Below are positions 9,590 through 19,882 of a DNA stretch of 64,000 nucleotides, in pieces. A model generated the notes under the pieces. The model ran no database searches. It was given only the letters and a program-made list of their open reading frames with translations, and had not been told where the DNA came from. How positions within the stretch are numbered: position 1 is the first letter of the stretch; every line of letters starts with the position of its first letter. The position numbers and the translations under genes were made by a program. Origin of the DNA: Modicisalibacter muralis (GTDB lineage: Bacteria; Pseudomonadota; Gammaproteobacteria; Pseudomonadales; Halomonadaceae); assembly GCF_900102945.1 (NCBI RefSeq), contig NZ_FNGI01000008.1, positions 124,001 to 188,000 of the forward strand, in the 5' to 3' direction.

Positions 9590-10278
9590 TTCAGTGACAG
9601 GCCTCGCTTGGGTAGATGAACGTCGATATAGCGCACACCGGACGACGCCAACAAGGTGAGAATCAGGTACAGCCCGCCGACCATCGACAGCGGAATCAGG
9701 TAATTGAAGGTTCGATCGCCGATGATCGTCGCCACATTGAGCATCTCGAGCACCGTGACCACCGATAGCACCGGTACATCCTTCATGATCGATACCAGAT
9801 AATTGCCCAATGCCGGGATGATGCGCGGTATGGCCTGCGGCAGAATCACATGGGTGAAGGTGCGCGGTGACGGCAGATTCAACGCGCGTGCCGCCTCATG
9901 CTGGCCCTTGGCGACCGCCTCGAGCCCGGCGCGATAGACCTCCGATGTGTAGGCGCTGTACTGCACGCCCAGGGCCAGCGCGCCGGTCAAAAACGCCGGC
10001 AGTACGATGCCGTAGTCGGGTAATACGTAATACAGGAAGAATAGCTGGACCAGCAGCGGCGTATCGCGGATGAACTCGGTGATCGCCTTGGCCGGCCAGG
10101 ATATGAGGCGCGTCGGAGCGCTCTTCAGGGTGGCCAGAACCAGCCCCAGAATCAACGCGATGAAGAACCCCAGGACCGTCGCCTGGATAGTCACCCACAA
10201 CCCGATCAGCAGGATTGGCAGGATCGAGAGCGCGAAGGCCAGATTGCTACTGGTGTCCCATTCGATGCCAAAGAACAT
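9586..10278 (-). CDS. ehuD: ectoine/hydroxyectoine ABC transporter, permease
   Basis: 230 residues of the HisM/GlnP-type permease family, with an N-terminal helix around 14-45, the conserved [19 protein letters not shown] segment, and the ATPase-contact loop EAARALNLP followed by [16 protein letters not shown]. It forms the membrane channel with EhuC. The start at 10278 is supported by GGAGGT in the preceding bases and leaves a 4-nt gap to ehuC. An upstream frame start would overlap ehuC. The gene is translationally coupled to ehuA. Confidence 0.86.
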   Translation of the reverse strand: MFFGIEWDTSSNLAFALSILPILLIGLWVTIQATVLGFFIALILGLVLATLKSAPTRLISWPAKAITEFIRDTPLLVQLFFLYYVLPDYGIVLPAFLTGALALGVQYSAYTSEVYRAGLEAVAKGQHEAARALNLPSPRTFTHVILPQAIPRIIPALGNYLVSIMKDVPVLSVVTVLEMLNVATIIGDRTFNYLIPLSMVGGLYLILTLLASSGVRYIDVHLPKRGLSLK

Positions 10279-10282
10279 TCGC

Positions 10283-10954
10283 CTACCTCCCTGCCGCACG
10301 CCAGCGCCCGACGAAGCGCTCGAGCCATTTCATCAACGCCATGAGCACCAGCGCCATGCCGAAATACATGAACAGCACCAAGGTGTAGACCGTGGTGCTG
10401 TCCTGGGTGTAGTTGCGGATATGCTCGGCACGAAACGCCAGATCGCTAAGACTGATCAGCGACACCAGCGCGGTATCCTTGAGGTTTTGCACCGCAAGGT
10501 TGCCGAAGGTCGGCATCATCTCGGGAATTGCCTGAGGCAGGGAGATGCGCCATAAGGTCTGGCGCGGCGTAAAGTTGAGCGCCTTGGCCGCTTCGTACTG
10601 CTCATGTGCCACGGACTGGATGGCGCCACGCACCACTTCAGCGCCGTAGGAGCCGATATTCAACCCCAGTGCCGCGACGCCCACCACCACCGGCGGGAAG
10701 CGCAAATCGATGCCGATCGCCTGCCCGACCAGCGGCAGGGCGAAATACAGCCAGAACAACTGAACCAGCAGCGACGTACCGCGAAATATTTCGATGTACG
10801 CAACCGACACACTCTTGATGAGAATGTTTGGCGAAAGTTTACCGATGCCACAGGCGAAGGCCAGAATGGCGCCAAGTATGGTCGAGTAGATGGTAATTTG
10901 TACCGTTACCCATGCCCCTTCCAGCAATGGAGCAAGATAGCTTGTCCATTCCAT
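10283..10954 (-). CDS. ehuC: ectoine/hydroxyectoine ABC transporter, permease
   Basis: 223 residues and homologous to ehuD. It shows the same permease architecture: an N-terminal helix at about 12-38, IFRGTSLLVQLFWLYFALP, the EAA loop YEAAKALNF and ISLPQAIPEMMPTFGN. It pairs with EhuD as the transmembrane part of the importer. It follows ehuB after a 170-nt gap that contains a perfect palindrome, so expression is probably lower than that of the binding protein. The start ATG at 10954 gives the usual length. Confidence 0.86.
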   Translation of the reverse strand: MEWTSYLAPLLEGAWVTVQITIYSTILGAILAFACGIGKLSPNILIKSVSVAYIEIFRGTSLLVQLFWLYFALPLVGQAIGIDLRFPPVVVGVAALGLNIGSYGAEVVRGAIQSVAHEQYEAAKALNFTPRQTLWRISLPQAIPEMMPTFGNLAVQNLKDTALVSLISLSDLAFRAEHIRNYTQDSTTVYTLVLFMYFGMALVLMALMKWLERFVGRWRAAGR

Positions 10955-11053
10955 GTACCGATCTCCAACACTGACATACTGGAGCTTGGGTCAAGCGCCC
11001 TGACTCGCGCCCTGGCGCGAACAAAGCCGTATTCGACCCATGAGAGAAGCGCG

Positions 11054-11073
11054 GGCCGGCTCTAGAGCCGGCC
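11054..11073. promoter_or_regulatory. perfect 20-bp palindrome between ehuB and ehuC
   Basis: GGCCGGCTCTAGAGCCGGCC is a perfect inverted repeat in the ehuB-ehuC gap. In the minus-strand transcript it forms a very GC-rich hairpin about 50 nt after the ehuB stop, without a U-run. This is the usual position for a processing or stabilising hairpin that raises binding-protein expression over the permeases. Partial termination or a protein-binding site are alternatives. Confidence 0.6.
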
Positions 11074-11124
11074 TCGCTTACCGTAGGCCCCGTACCATGC
11101 GACGCTCAACAGGACTCGAGACGG

Positions 11125-11991
11125 TCACTCGGCGGAGCACAGCTCCTCGGTGGTACGTTTGAAGGAGGCTTCGATATCGGTCTCGGAGAAGCCGTAGCTG
11201 GACAGGATCTCTTTCCATTCGTCGGTTTTCTTGAACTCGACGAGGTGTTTGTTGAAAGCGTCGCGCAGTTCCTCGGAGTCGCTGGCGAAGGCGAAAGCGC
11301 CCCAGCTACGCACTTCCTCGCCACCGATCACCGGGTCCTCGAACTGCTCGACGATCTGGACTTCATCGCTCTTGTTGGCCAGCTCGCTGGCGGTCATGCC
11401 CGTCGCGGCGTAGGCAGCGGCGCGCCCGGTCGACACCGTGGAGATGGCATCGGCGTTACTGGAGATGGTGACCATATTGGACTGCGGAACGCCCAGCTCC
11501 TGCAGCATCTCGAGCTGGTCGGCGCCGGCCATGATCGCGACCTTCATGTCGCCCTCGGCGAAATCCGAGTAGGCATGAATGTCCTGGGGGTTGCCGGCCT
11601 TGACCAGCAGACCCTCACCGTAGGTCGAATTGGGCACCGAGTAGATCACCGACTCACAGCGCTGGGGCAGGACGGCCATTTCAGCGGCGACGATATCGAA
11701 GCGGTCGGCTCGCAGGCCCGGAATCAACGAACTGAAGTTGGTGACTTCCCATTGGATATTGTCGATACCCATGGCCTCGACGACATGTTTGGCGACCTCG
11801 GGGCCCGGGCCCTTGGCCTCACCGCTCATATCCATGTAGCCGTAAGGAATCTCGTTGGCTATGGCGATGCGGACCGTGCCTTTGTTTTTGATCTCTTCGA
11901 GGGACGCAGCATTGGCGACGCCCAACGTGAGGCAGGATAGTGCAGCAGTGGTGGCGAGCAGAGTTACGCCCTTCTTGATATTATAGCGCAT
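11125..11991 (-). CDS. ehuB: ectoine/hydroxyectoine ABC transporter, substrate-binding protein
   Basis: 288 residues with a signal peptide (cleavage after ANA, residue 28). The mature protein follows the EhuB of Sinorhizobium: GTVRIAIANEIPYGY, SLIPGLRADRFDIVAAEM, then PQRCESVIYSVP and a C-terminal KRTTEELC. The PGL-R-D and P-RC-V-YS-P segments are typical of EhuB within the amino-acid binding-protein family. It captures ectoine or hydroxyectoine in the periplasm for use as osmoprotectant or nutrient. It is the first gene of the operon. A TATAGT -10 box lies about 40 nt upstream. Confidence 0.87.
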   Translation of the reverse strand: MRYNIKKGVTLLATTAALSCLTLGVANAASLEEIKNKGTVRIAIANEIPYGYMDMSGEAKGPGPEVAKHVVEAMGIDNIQWEVTNFSSLIPGLRADRFDIVAAEMAVLPQRCESVIYSVPNSTYGEGLLVKAGNPQDIHAYSDFAEGDMKVAIMAGADQLEMLQELGVPQSNMVTISSNADAISTVSTGRAAAYAATGMTASELANKSDEVQIVEQFEDPVIGGEEVRSWGAFAFASDSEELRDAFNKHLVEFKKTDEWKEILSSYGFSETDIEASFKRTTEELCSAE

Positions 11992-12029
11992 CGTCTTGAC
12001 TCTCTTCGTTGCGTAAGGTTTGTCTATTT

Positions 12030-12035
12030 ACTATA
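12030..12035 (-). promoter_or_regulatory. possible -10 element of the ehu operon
   Basis: On the minus strand CTATAGT lies about 40 nt before the ehuB start. It resembles the sigma-S preferred CTATACT and has no correctly spaced -35 box, because the nearest ATGACA is 20 nt upstream. This would suit an osmotically induced promoter. The call is weak. Confidence 0.35.
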
Positions 12036-12144
12036 GGCCCAATTCTGGGTGGACCTGTCATGCTCCGGTCAGTGTTCCATTAAACGCAGATGGCGACCAT
12101 CGCGATAATTTCTGTAATGGCGTCGATCGCTACGAAATTCTTCT

Positions 12145-12171
12145 GAAAAAAAGCTGCCCAACGGCAGCTTT
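12145..12171 (-). terminator. rho-independent terminator of chaB
   Basis: On the minus strand AAAGCTGCC, a GTTG loop and GGCAGCTTT are followed by a run of T. It lies about 30 nt past the chaB stop and separates it from ehuB, whose promoter lies downstream. Confidence 0.85.
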
Positions 12172-12198
12172 GACAATTCACACAGGGCTCGCAAGGCA

Positions 12199-12426
12199 TC
12201 ACTTGGGATGCCATTTATCATCGTCGCCTTTCTTGTATTTGCTCTTCACGGCGGCCCAAGCCACGCGGTGCGCCGCCTCCTCGCGAGACTCATGGCCGCG
12301 CCGATCATCGGGATTACTGTACTCGTCCCAAGCACTGTTGAAGGCTTCCTGATAGATTTCCTGGGCGTGCTGGGGCAGTACGTTGCGAACGTTGTCGGGT
12401 AGCTCGTCGCGGTTGTCGTAGGGCAT
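12199..12426 (-). CDS. chaB: ChaB family protein
   Basis: 75 residues, matching the small ChaB family: N-terminal MPYDNRDELPDNVRNVLP, then HAQEIYQEAFNSAWDEY and the Trp-containing C-terminal AHRVAWAAVKSKYKK. ChaB was named as a regulator of the Ca2+/H+ antiporter ChaA, but its biochemical role is unclear. No chaA is nearby. A textbook AGGAGG precedes the ATG, and a strong terminator follows. The tail after residue 63 is lysine- and aspartate-rich. Confidence 0.9.
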   Translation of the reverse strand: MPYDNRDELPDNVRNVLPQHAQEIYQEAFNSAWDEYSNPDDRRGHESREEAAHRVAWAAVKSKYKKGDDDKWHPK

Positions 12427-12491
12427 GGGAACCTCCTGTTCGCCGGAAATTTCTCCTACACGGGCAGTCTAGTCGGCTCCGGTTCTCGCGC

Positions 12492-12761
12492 CTAATCAAG
12501 CCCCTGGTATTGATAAGCCATCGCCTTGCCGCCAATGAACTGCGCCTGAATGAAGCGTTGCTCATTGCCCCACCGGCAGTTGTCGAGCATCACCGCCCCG
12601 GCGCATTCGCTGGGCTCGCCCAGTATCGACTCGACGTCGTCGCGGGTCATGCCGACCGCCAGGCGCTCGTAGTTATCCAGCGTCAACCGGGCGTCGCTGC
12701 AACCCATCAGCCCGACGGCGACTGTCAGTGCCGCCAGTATCATTCGCCCTGCTCGCTTCAT
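12492..12761 (-). CDS. small lipoprotein with SmpA/BamE-like fold
   Basis: 89 residues. The lipobox LMGC (residues 18-21) follows a hydrophobic signal, so the mature protein would be about 69 residues anchored to a membrane. NYERLAVGMTRDDVESILGEPSEC is the motif of the BamE-like lipoprotein fold (DUF3862 type), in which a helix follows 'VGMT..DV..ILG.P'. It is too short and too different to be BamE itself. It lies between yheS and chaB on the same strand, 25 nt after yheS. Function unknown. Confidence 0.8.
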   Translation of the reverse strand: MKRAGRMILAALTVAVGLMGCSDARLTLDNYERLAVGMTRDDVESILGEPSECAGAVMLDNCRWGNEQRFIQAQFIGGKAMAYQYQGLD

Positions 12762-12786
12762 GCTTCACTCCTGCTCACAGTGCCTA

Positions 12787-14706
<1,920 letters not shown>

Positions 14707-14760
14707 GCTGTCTCCCATTGACTCTGTATGCATTCAAGGACGCGCTGCGTATCGTCGACC

Positions 14761-15321
14761 ATGGCCTACCATTCTACCCAATCTCCCTTCGCCTTGGCCG
14801 CCCCCGATGCACTTTGGCGTTACGCCTGTGCGTATTACGCCGACCCCGACATCGCCGCGGCCTGCCTCGACCTGCAGGAGCATGCCGGCGCCGATATCTG
14901 CGAGCTGCTTTGGCTGGGGTGGTTGGAGCATATCGGACTGGTACCAGACACCAATGTCGCCGATGCCCTGGCGCCGGTCCGCGACCACCAGGCCCGGCAA
15001 ACCTATCGCCTGCGGGCCAAGCGACGCGCCCTCAAGCCATTGGCGCGGCCCGGATCGCCGCTGGCCGAATGGCGCGAACACCTCAAACGGGCCGAACTGA
15101 CGGCCGAACGCGCCGCCCTGGGCCAGTTGCAGGCCTTGACCCAGCGCGGTGAAGGCGTGCGTGACAAACAGGCTTCGGACGCAGGCTTGTACACCGCCCT
15201 CGCCCGACACCTCGGCCCCGTGGCCGCTACGCAGGATCATTCATTGGAAGTGCTGGCCCGAGGTCTGCAACCGCGAATGTCGTTGGTCAATCTTTCGTAT
15301 CACGGCCCGAGCGACGAGTAG
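14761..15321 (+). CDS. TIGR02444 family protein of unknown function
   Basis: 186 residues. The segment ALWRYACAYYADPDIAAACLDLQEHAGADICELL is the hallmark of the TIGR02444/DUF2390 family, found in gammaproteobacteria and often beside yheS, as here. No catalytic motif is evident. The protein is soluble, helical and rich in Ala, Leu and Arg. The start at 14761 is preferred because the family begins just before SPFALAAPDALWRY. The 11 upstream codons would overlap the yheS start region. Confidence 0.82.
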   Translation: MAYHSTQSPFALAAPDALWRYACAYYADPDIAAACLDLQEHAGADICELLWLGWLEHIGLVPDTNVADALAPVRDHQARQTYRLRAKRRALKPLARPGSPLAEWREHLKRAELTAERAALGQLQALTQRGEGVRDKQASDAGLYTALARHLGPVAATQDHSLEVLARGLQPRMSLVNLSYHGPSDE

Positions 15322-15601
15322 CACTGACGACGCAAAGCTTGTAAGTTCCAAAATGAGCGATGCGCCTTCGCCCATGGTTAATGCGCTCGTCTATGACGGT
15401 CAAGCGATGACCGAAAAGACGGCGAGCGCCGCCGGGCAAGGCGAAAAGCAGCAGAAGAGCAGACTGGCCTTGCACGCGAGCCTATGCGGATTCACTGCAC
15501 CTTTTGAGGGCCACCGCGTCCGGTTTTCAGGAACGAAGTAGGCTTGAAGGCTTGCCATCGCCGACTCGCCATTACCTAATAAAACTAAGGAAAGAAGCGA
15601 C

Positions 15602-16213
15602 ATGACCCAATCAACTTCTTCTTCCGGCGATCCTAACAAGCACCCCAGCGGTCTGCTGCGCCTGCTGGGCGCTCTCGACCAGGGCCTGGGCGTTGCCGAG
15701 CGCATCATCCTGGCAGTCAGCGTGCTCGCCATGGCGGGGCTAATGAGCGCTCATGTGGTCGGCACCCTCATTTTCGGGCAAGGCATCCCCGGCACCTATG
15801 AAATCACCGAGATGCTGATCGTCGTCATCACCTTCGTGGGTGTCGGCTATGCTGCGCGACACGCCCGCCACATCAGCATGTCGGCCCTTTACGATCAACT
15901 CAGTGGGCGCGCGCGCAAGGCGCTGTTGATCCTCATCTGCCTCGGTACGGCGCTACTGATGTTCTATTTCGCCTACGAATCGATCGAATACGTCTCGGCG
16001 ATACGCTCCCGCGGGCGCACCAGCGCCTCGCTGCATATTCCCATGTGGATCGTCTTCCTCGCTCTTCCCGTGGGCTTCATTTTCGCCGGTACCCAGTACC
16101 TGCTGACCGCCGCGCGCAATGCCGTGAGCGATGACATCTATCGCTCGTTCAACGAGAAGGAAACCTATTCCGAGGTTCCCTCGGAAGATGACGACGCTTC
16201 GCGCGGCGTTTGA
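15602..16213 (+). CDS. TRAP transporter small permease (DctQ family)
   Basis: 203 residues with four membrane helices (about 30-50, 65-85, 105-125 and 145-165), the DctQ pattern, followed by a ~35-residue acidic cytoplasmic tail. It begins a two-gene permease unit with the large subunit 44 nt downstream. RBS AAGGAAAG precedes the ATG. The binding protein for this unit is most likely the TeaA-like gene converging on it at 17855-18880. The tail after residue 170 (SEVPSEDDDASRGV) is unusually acidic. Confidence 0.9.
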   Translation: MTQSTSSSGDPNKHPSGLLRLLGALDQGLGVAERIILAVSVLAMAGLMSAHVVGTLIFGQGIPGTYEITEMLIVVITFVGVGYAARHARHISMSALYDQLSGRARKALLILICLGTALLMFYFAYESIEYVSAIRSRGRTSASLHIPMWIVFLALPVGFIFAGTQYLLTAARNAVSDDIYRSFNEKETYSEVPSEDDDASRGV

Positions 16214-16257
16214 TCCGTCGACAATACCAAAACCACGACAGACGCGAGGACTTCTTC

Positions 16258-17541
16258 ATGCTGATTTGGCTATGCGCGATCATGCTCGTGCTACTGCTGC
16301 TGGGTTTCCCGATGATGGTGCCCCTGGCTGCAGGCACGCTATTCATGATGTTCACCGGTATGACCTTTTTCGGCCCCGATCAAGCCGTGAGTTGGATGAT
16401 CAACGGCGTGGGGAGCTGGGTGCTGGCGGCGGTGCCCATGTTCATCTTCGCCGCCGACATTCTCACCAAGGGCCACACGGCCAATCGGCTGCTGGATGTC
16501 GTCGACGCCTTCACTCGGCATATCCGCGGCGGCTTGCCCATCACCACCGCCGCCGCCTGCGCCCTGTTCGGGGCCGTCTCCGGCTCCACCCAGGCCACGG
16601 TGGTGGCGATAGGTGGTCCCATGCGCCCGCGCTTGCTGGCCAAAGGCTATAGCGACAAATTCACCCTGGCGCTGATCATCAATGCCAGCGATATCGCCCT
16701 GCTGATTCCGCCCAGTATCGGCTTCATCGTCTATGGCGTGGTGATGAAGACATCGATTGGTGACTTGTTCCTGGCCGGCATTCTTCCCGGCCTGCTGATC
16801 TTGGGGATGTTCGCGATCTATTGCTACATCGACTCACGCCTCAAGGGGATCAAGTCGGAGCCCAAGACCTCCTGGAGCGAGCGTTTTGGCGCCATCCGCC
16901 GGGTCATCCTGCCGATGGGCTTCCCGGTGCTGGTCGTCGGGGGTATCTATGGCGGCTTCTTCAGCGCCGTCGAGGCCTCGGCGGTTGCAGTGGCCTACGC
17001 CGTCGTTCTGGAAATGATCATCTATCGCCAGGTATCGATCCGCGATCTCGGCAGCCTGGCGCTGTCCACAGGCATCATCACCGCCGTCGTCTTCATCCTC
17101 GTCGCCATCGGCGCCGCCTTCTCCCAGGCCCTGGGCACGGCCGGCATACCAGAGCAGGTTCTGGGCCCGGTCATTGACGGCATCGGTGACAGCCAATTCC
17201 TAGCGTTGCTGCTGATTGCCGCCGCCTTCTTCGTCGGCTGCATGTTCGTCGACCCGATCGTGGTCATACTGATCCTGGTGCCGATCTTCAAGCCTCTGGT
17301 GGAAGCCACCGGCCTGGATCCGGTACACGTCGGCGTCATCGTTACCCTGCAGGCGGCCATCGGCTCGGCCACTCCGCCGTTCGGCTGCGACATCTTCACG
17401 GCCATCGCTGTCTTCCGCCGCCCGTACATGGATGTGATTCGCGGCACGCCGCCGTTTATCTTCATCCTGTTGTTGGCCACTCTCCTCCTCATTCTGTTCC
17501 CACAGATTTCGTTGCTGCTGCCTTCGCTGGGCGGCGATTGA
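16258..17541 (+). CDS. TRAP transporter large permease (DctM family)
   Basis: 427 residues with about 12 membrane segments. Family motifs include GFPMMVPLAAGTLF, AVSGSTQATVVAIGGPMRP, NASDIALLIPPSIGFIVYGV and the C-terminal TPPFGCDIFTA. The subunit couples Na+ entry to import of the ligand delivered by the binding protein. An earlier frame start at 16210 would overlap dctQ, but the ATG at 16258 has GAGG upstream and fits the family N-terminus. The substrate is not deducible from the permease. Confidence 0.92.
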   Translation: MLIWLCAIMLVLLLLGFPMMVPLAAGTLFMMFTGMTFFGPDQAVSWMINGVGSWVLAAVPMFIFAADILTKGHTANRLLDVVDAFTRHIRGGLPITTAAACALFGAVSGSTQATVVAIGGPMRPRLLAKGYSDKFTLALIINASDIALLIPPSIGFIVYGVVMKTSIGDLFLAGILPGLLILGMFAIYCYIDSRLKGIKSEPKTSWSERFGAIRRVILPMGFPVLVVGGIYGGFFSAVEASAVAVAYAVVLEMIIYRQVSIRDLGSLALSTGIITAVVFILVAIGAAFSQALGTAGIPEQVLGPVIDGIGDSQFLALLLIAAAFFVGCMFVDPIVVILILVPIFKPLVEATGLDPVHVGVIVTLQAAIGSATPPFGCDIFTAIAVFRRPYMDVIRGTPPFIFILLLATLLLILFPQISLLLPSLGGD

Positions 17542-17762
17542 CCCAACCCAACCGGTCCGGCGTCCGCGCCGGGCCGATTCATCTCCCCCGCGCTTAACCC
17601 TGTTCCTTGACACACACCACACGAGCCACACCGCCTGTCGTGGCTCGGTTTGCGTCGACGAGCCCTATCCAAGACATACTGACGGCAAGACGGCGTCTCG
17701 ACGCACGCGACAACGGCCGGCCCGGGCCCAGCGCCCAGATCGAGACCAGCGGGCAGACAAAT
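17542..17762. other. convergent intergenic region after the TRAP permease
   Basis: Together with the terminator that follows it, this makes a 313-nt gap between converging TRAP genes. I see no gene, promoter or T-rich terminator for the plus-strand dctM in it. Confidence 0.4.
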
Positions 17763-17794
17763 CAAAACGCCCGGAAGCGCGAGCTTCCGGGCGT
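17763..17794 (-). terminator. rho-independent terminator of the TeaA-like binding-protein gene
   Basis: A perfect 12-bp stem (ACGCCCGGAAGC / GCTTCCGGGCGT, 4-nt loop) is followed on the minus strand by TTTT. It lies 60 nt past the stop at 17855. On the plus strand there is no T-run, so it probably serves only the minus-strand gene. Confidence 0.85.
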
Positions 17795-17854
17795 CGGTGC
17801 GGCGACTCTACGAGCCGAAGGGTCGACGCTAGGGCCAACCCTTCGGTTGCGGTA

Positions 17855-18880
17855 TCAGGACCCCTGATCGCTGGATCCGACACCCTGCTCGAGCAGAATG
17901 TCGAGTGCCTTCTGGCCGCGCTCGCCAACCATGTCGACGTAGACTTGGCGAATCGGCTTGGCGAGTTCGCGGAACTGGGCACGCTCCTCCTCAGTCAATT
18001 CAATGATCTTGATATCACCCTTTTCCTTGATGATGTCGAGGCGTTCGGAGTTGAACTGGCTCTGGATCTCATGGCCCTTCTGCACCATTTCATCCAAAGT
18101 CGTCTCGAGCGTCTGACGCTGCTCGTCGGACAGCCCCTCGTACCATTCCAGATTGCCGAAGAGGTTGGCAACGAACTGCGCCTGATCGGCGAAGATCATG
18201 TAGTCCTGCACTTCGTAAAAGCCCATGTTCTCGTGGGCGAAGACCGGCTGGATATTGCCTTCCGCCTGACCTTGCTGCAATGCACTGTAGAGTTCGCCGT
18301 AAGCGATGGTGATCGGCGATGCTCCGTAGGCCTCGTAGGTCGCGCGCAGCAGGCTGTTATCCATGACGCGGACCTGCCAGCCATCCATGTCTTCGGGGGT
18401 GCGGATCTCTTTATTGGCAGTCCAGACCTGATAGCCTTCGGGCAACGCGCCCAGCGGCACCAGACCACGCTCACGAAACGACTGCTGCCAGGCATCGCTC
18501 TTCAGGAAAGCATCGGAATTGAGGATCTTCGCCGTCTTGAGCTGGTCGCTGGGCATGACGAAGTTGAGGCTCATCAGCTGGCTTTCGGGGACCGTGCCGC
18601 CGAGGAAACCGGAACCGAAGCCAAGCTGAATCGCGCCGTTCTGGATTGCATCGTAGAGCGCCGTGTAACTCGACCCCCAGGTGCCGTACGGCAGCAGCTG
18701 CACGGTGATGTCGCCGCCGCTTTTCTCCTCGATCAGCTTCTTGAACTCTTCTGCGTAGCCGTACTGGACGCTGCCTTCGGTCTCTTCAAGGCCGAAGCGC
18801 CAAGTCTCGGCGAATGCCGACGAGGCGACACCCACCATACCCAGAGCGGTAACAGCGATAACGATATTGCGTAGTTGCAT
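17855..18880 (-). CDS. TRAP transporter substrate-binding protein, TeaA-like
   Basis: 341 residues with a signal peptide (cleavage after AFA, residue 24). The DctP-fold mature protein starts ETWRFGLEETEGSVQYGYAE, close to TeaA and to the orphan at 7205-8221. R171 is the probable carboxylate-binding arginine. At the positions aligned by eye with TeaA Trp188 and Asn209 it has Y194 and Q211. It converges on dctQ-dctM instead of preceding them, which is unusual for TRAP operons. A GTG directly before the ATG is an alternative start. RBS AGGGAAA. Confidence 0.88.
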   Translation of the reverse strand: MQLRNIVIAVTALGMVGVASSAFAETWRFGLEETEGSVQYGYAEEFKKLIEEKSGGDITVQLLPYGTWGSSYTALYDAIQNGAIQLGFGSGFLGGTVPESQLMSLNFVMPSDQLKTAKILNSDAFLKSDAWQQSFRERGLVPLGALPEGYQVWTANKEIRTPEDMDGWQVRVMDNSLLRATYEAYGASPITIAYGELYSALQQGQAEGNIQPVFAHENMGFYEVQDYMIFADQAQFVANLFGNLEWYEGLSDEQRQTLETTLDEMVQKGHEIQSQFNSERLDIIKEKGDIKIIELTEEERAQFRELAKPIRQVYVDMVGERGQKALDILLEQGVGSSDQGS

Positions 18881-18973
18881 CACATTTTCCCTTTTTTTGT
18901 CGATGTGAATCCAGAAAAGAGCATAGCCCAGCCAATGTCAAGCCGAGCCCGAGATCGTCGCAAGGTTGCGCAG

Positions 18974-19014
18974 CCCGGCACTGACTTCAGGAGTCTCATG
19001 AAACCAGTGCCGGG
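18974..19014 (+). other. long hairpin with a mini-ORF, upstream of the FKBP gene
   Basis: CCCGGCACTG (18974-18983) pairs perfectly with CAGTGCCGGG (19005-19014) around a 21-nt loop. The loop carries AGGAG four bases before an ATG opening an eight-codon frame (MKPVPGAS, 18998-19024). It may be a leader structure of the downstream gene or chance. There is no T-run. Confidence 0.4.
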
Positions 19015-19135
19015 AGCGTCGTAGGTGCGGAACCCGAGACGCCCTGTTAGAGTCCCAATGCTTTACGATAGCGCGACTGCCGTCACAATTCGTCAATCGC
19101 ACCCTTCGTTCAAACAAGATCTCATAGGAGCCTGC

Positions 19136-19876
19136 ATGAAAACACTGGTGACCGTCGCCGCCTTTACCTCGCTGCTCACCGCCGCTCCGCTGGCGCTGGC
19201 CGCACCGCAAAGCGATGAGGCCAAACTCAGCTACAGCATTGGCGTGACGCTCGGCCAGAGTCTGGAGCAAGACATCGAAGAGCTCGACATCGAGGCCTTC
19301 ACCCAGGCCATCAAGGACGTCTACGCCGGCGAGGAGCTGCAGATGAGCCAGGAGGAAATGGCCCAGGCACTGACCCAGTTCCAGGAACAGAAAATGGCCG
19401 AGCGCCAGGCCGAGGCGAAGAAGATCGCCGAGGCCAACCTCGCTGAAGGCAAGGAATTCCTCGACGCCAACGCCGAGAAGGAAGGCGTGGAAACCACCGA
19501 ATCCGGCCTCCAGTACAAGGTGCTGGAATCGGGCGATGGCGCCACACCGGGCCCTAAGGATAACGTCAAGGTTCATTACGAAGGCAAGCTGATCGATGGC
19601 ACCGTGTTCGATAGCTCCTACCAGCGCGGCGAGCCGGTGGAATTCCGTGTCGACCAGGTCATCAAAGGCTGGCAGGAAGCCCTGCAACTGATGAGCGTAG
19701 GCGATACCTGGATGATCTACCTGCCCTCCGATCTGGCCTACGGCCCGGCCGGTACCGGCGGCCCCATCGGCCCCAACGAAGTACTGACCTTCAAGGTCGA
19801 GTTACTGGGTGTCGATCAGGCCGATGCCAAACAGGGCGATACCGAAGCGGCTGACAGCAGCGCCGAAAGCGAGTAA
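19136..19876 (+). CDS. FKBP-type peptidyl-prolyl cis-trans isomerase, periplasmic (FkpA/Mip-like)
   Basis: 246 residues. A signal peptide ends at LALA (about 22). A helical FKBP-N dimerisation domain follows (about 30-115, SYSIGVTLGQSLEQDI). The C-terminal FKBP domain (about 120-230) has VHYEGKLIDGTVFDSSYQRG, IKGWQEALQLM and WMIYLPSDLAYG. It speeds proline isomerisation and aids folding in the periplasm. The acidic tail after residue 230 is a local feature. TAGGAG precedes the ATG at 19136. The PHA depolymerase gene starts six bases after its stop, so the two are probably co-transcribed. Confidence 0.94.
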   Translation: MKTLVTVAAFTSLLTAAPLALAAPQSDEAKLSYSIGVTLGQSLEQDIEELDIEAFTQAIKDVYAGEELQMSQEEMAQALTQFQEQKMAERQAEAKKIAEANLAEGKEFLDANAEKEGVETTESGLQYKVLESGDGATPGPKDNVKVHYEGKLIDGTVFDSSYQRGEPVEFRVDQVIKGWQEALQLMSVGDTWMIYLPSDLAYGPAGTGGPIGPNEVLTFKVELLGVDQADAKQGDTEAADSSAESE

Positions 19877-19882
19877 GCGCCG

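Noticed and set aside
15354-15541. 62-codon ORF (MSDAPSPMVNALVYDG...) before the TRAP dctQ gene
   Set aside because: No ribosome-binding site, no domain and low-complexity C-terminal half. Probably part of the dctQ upstream region.
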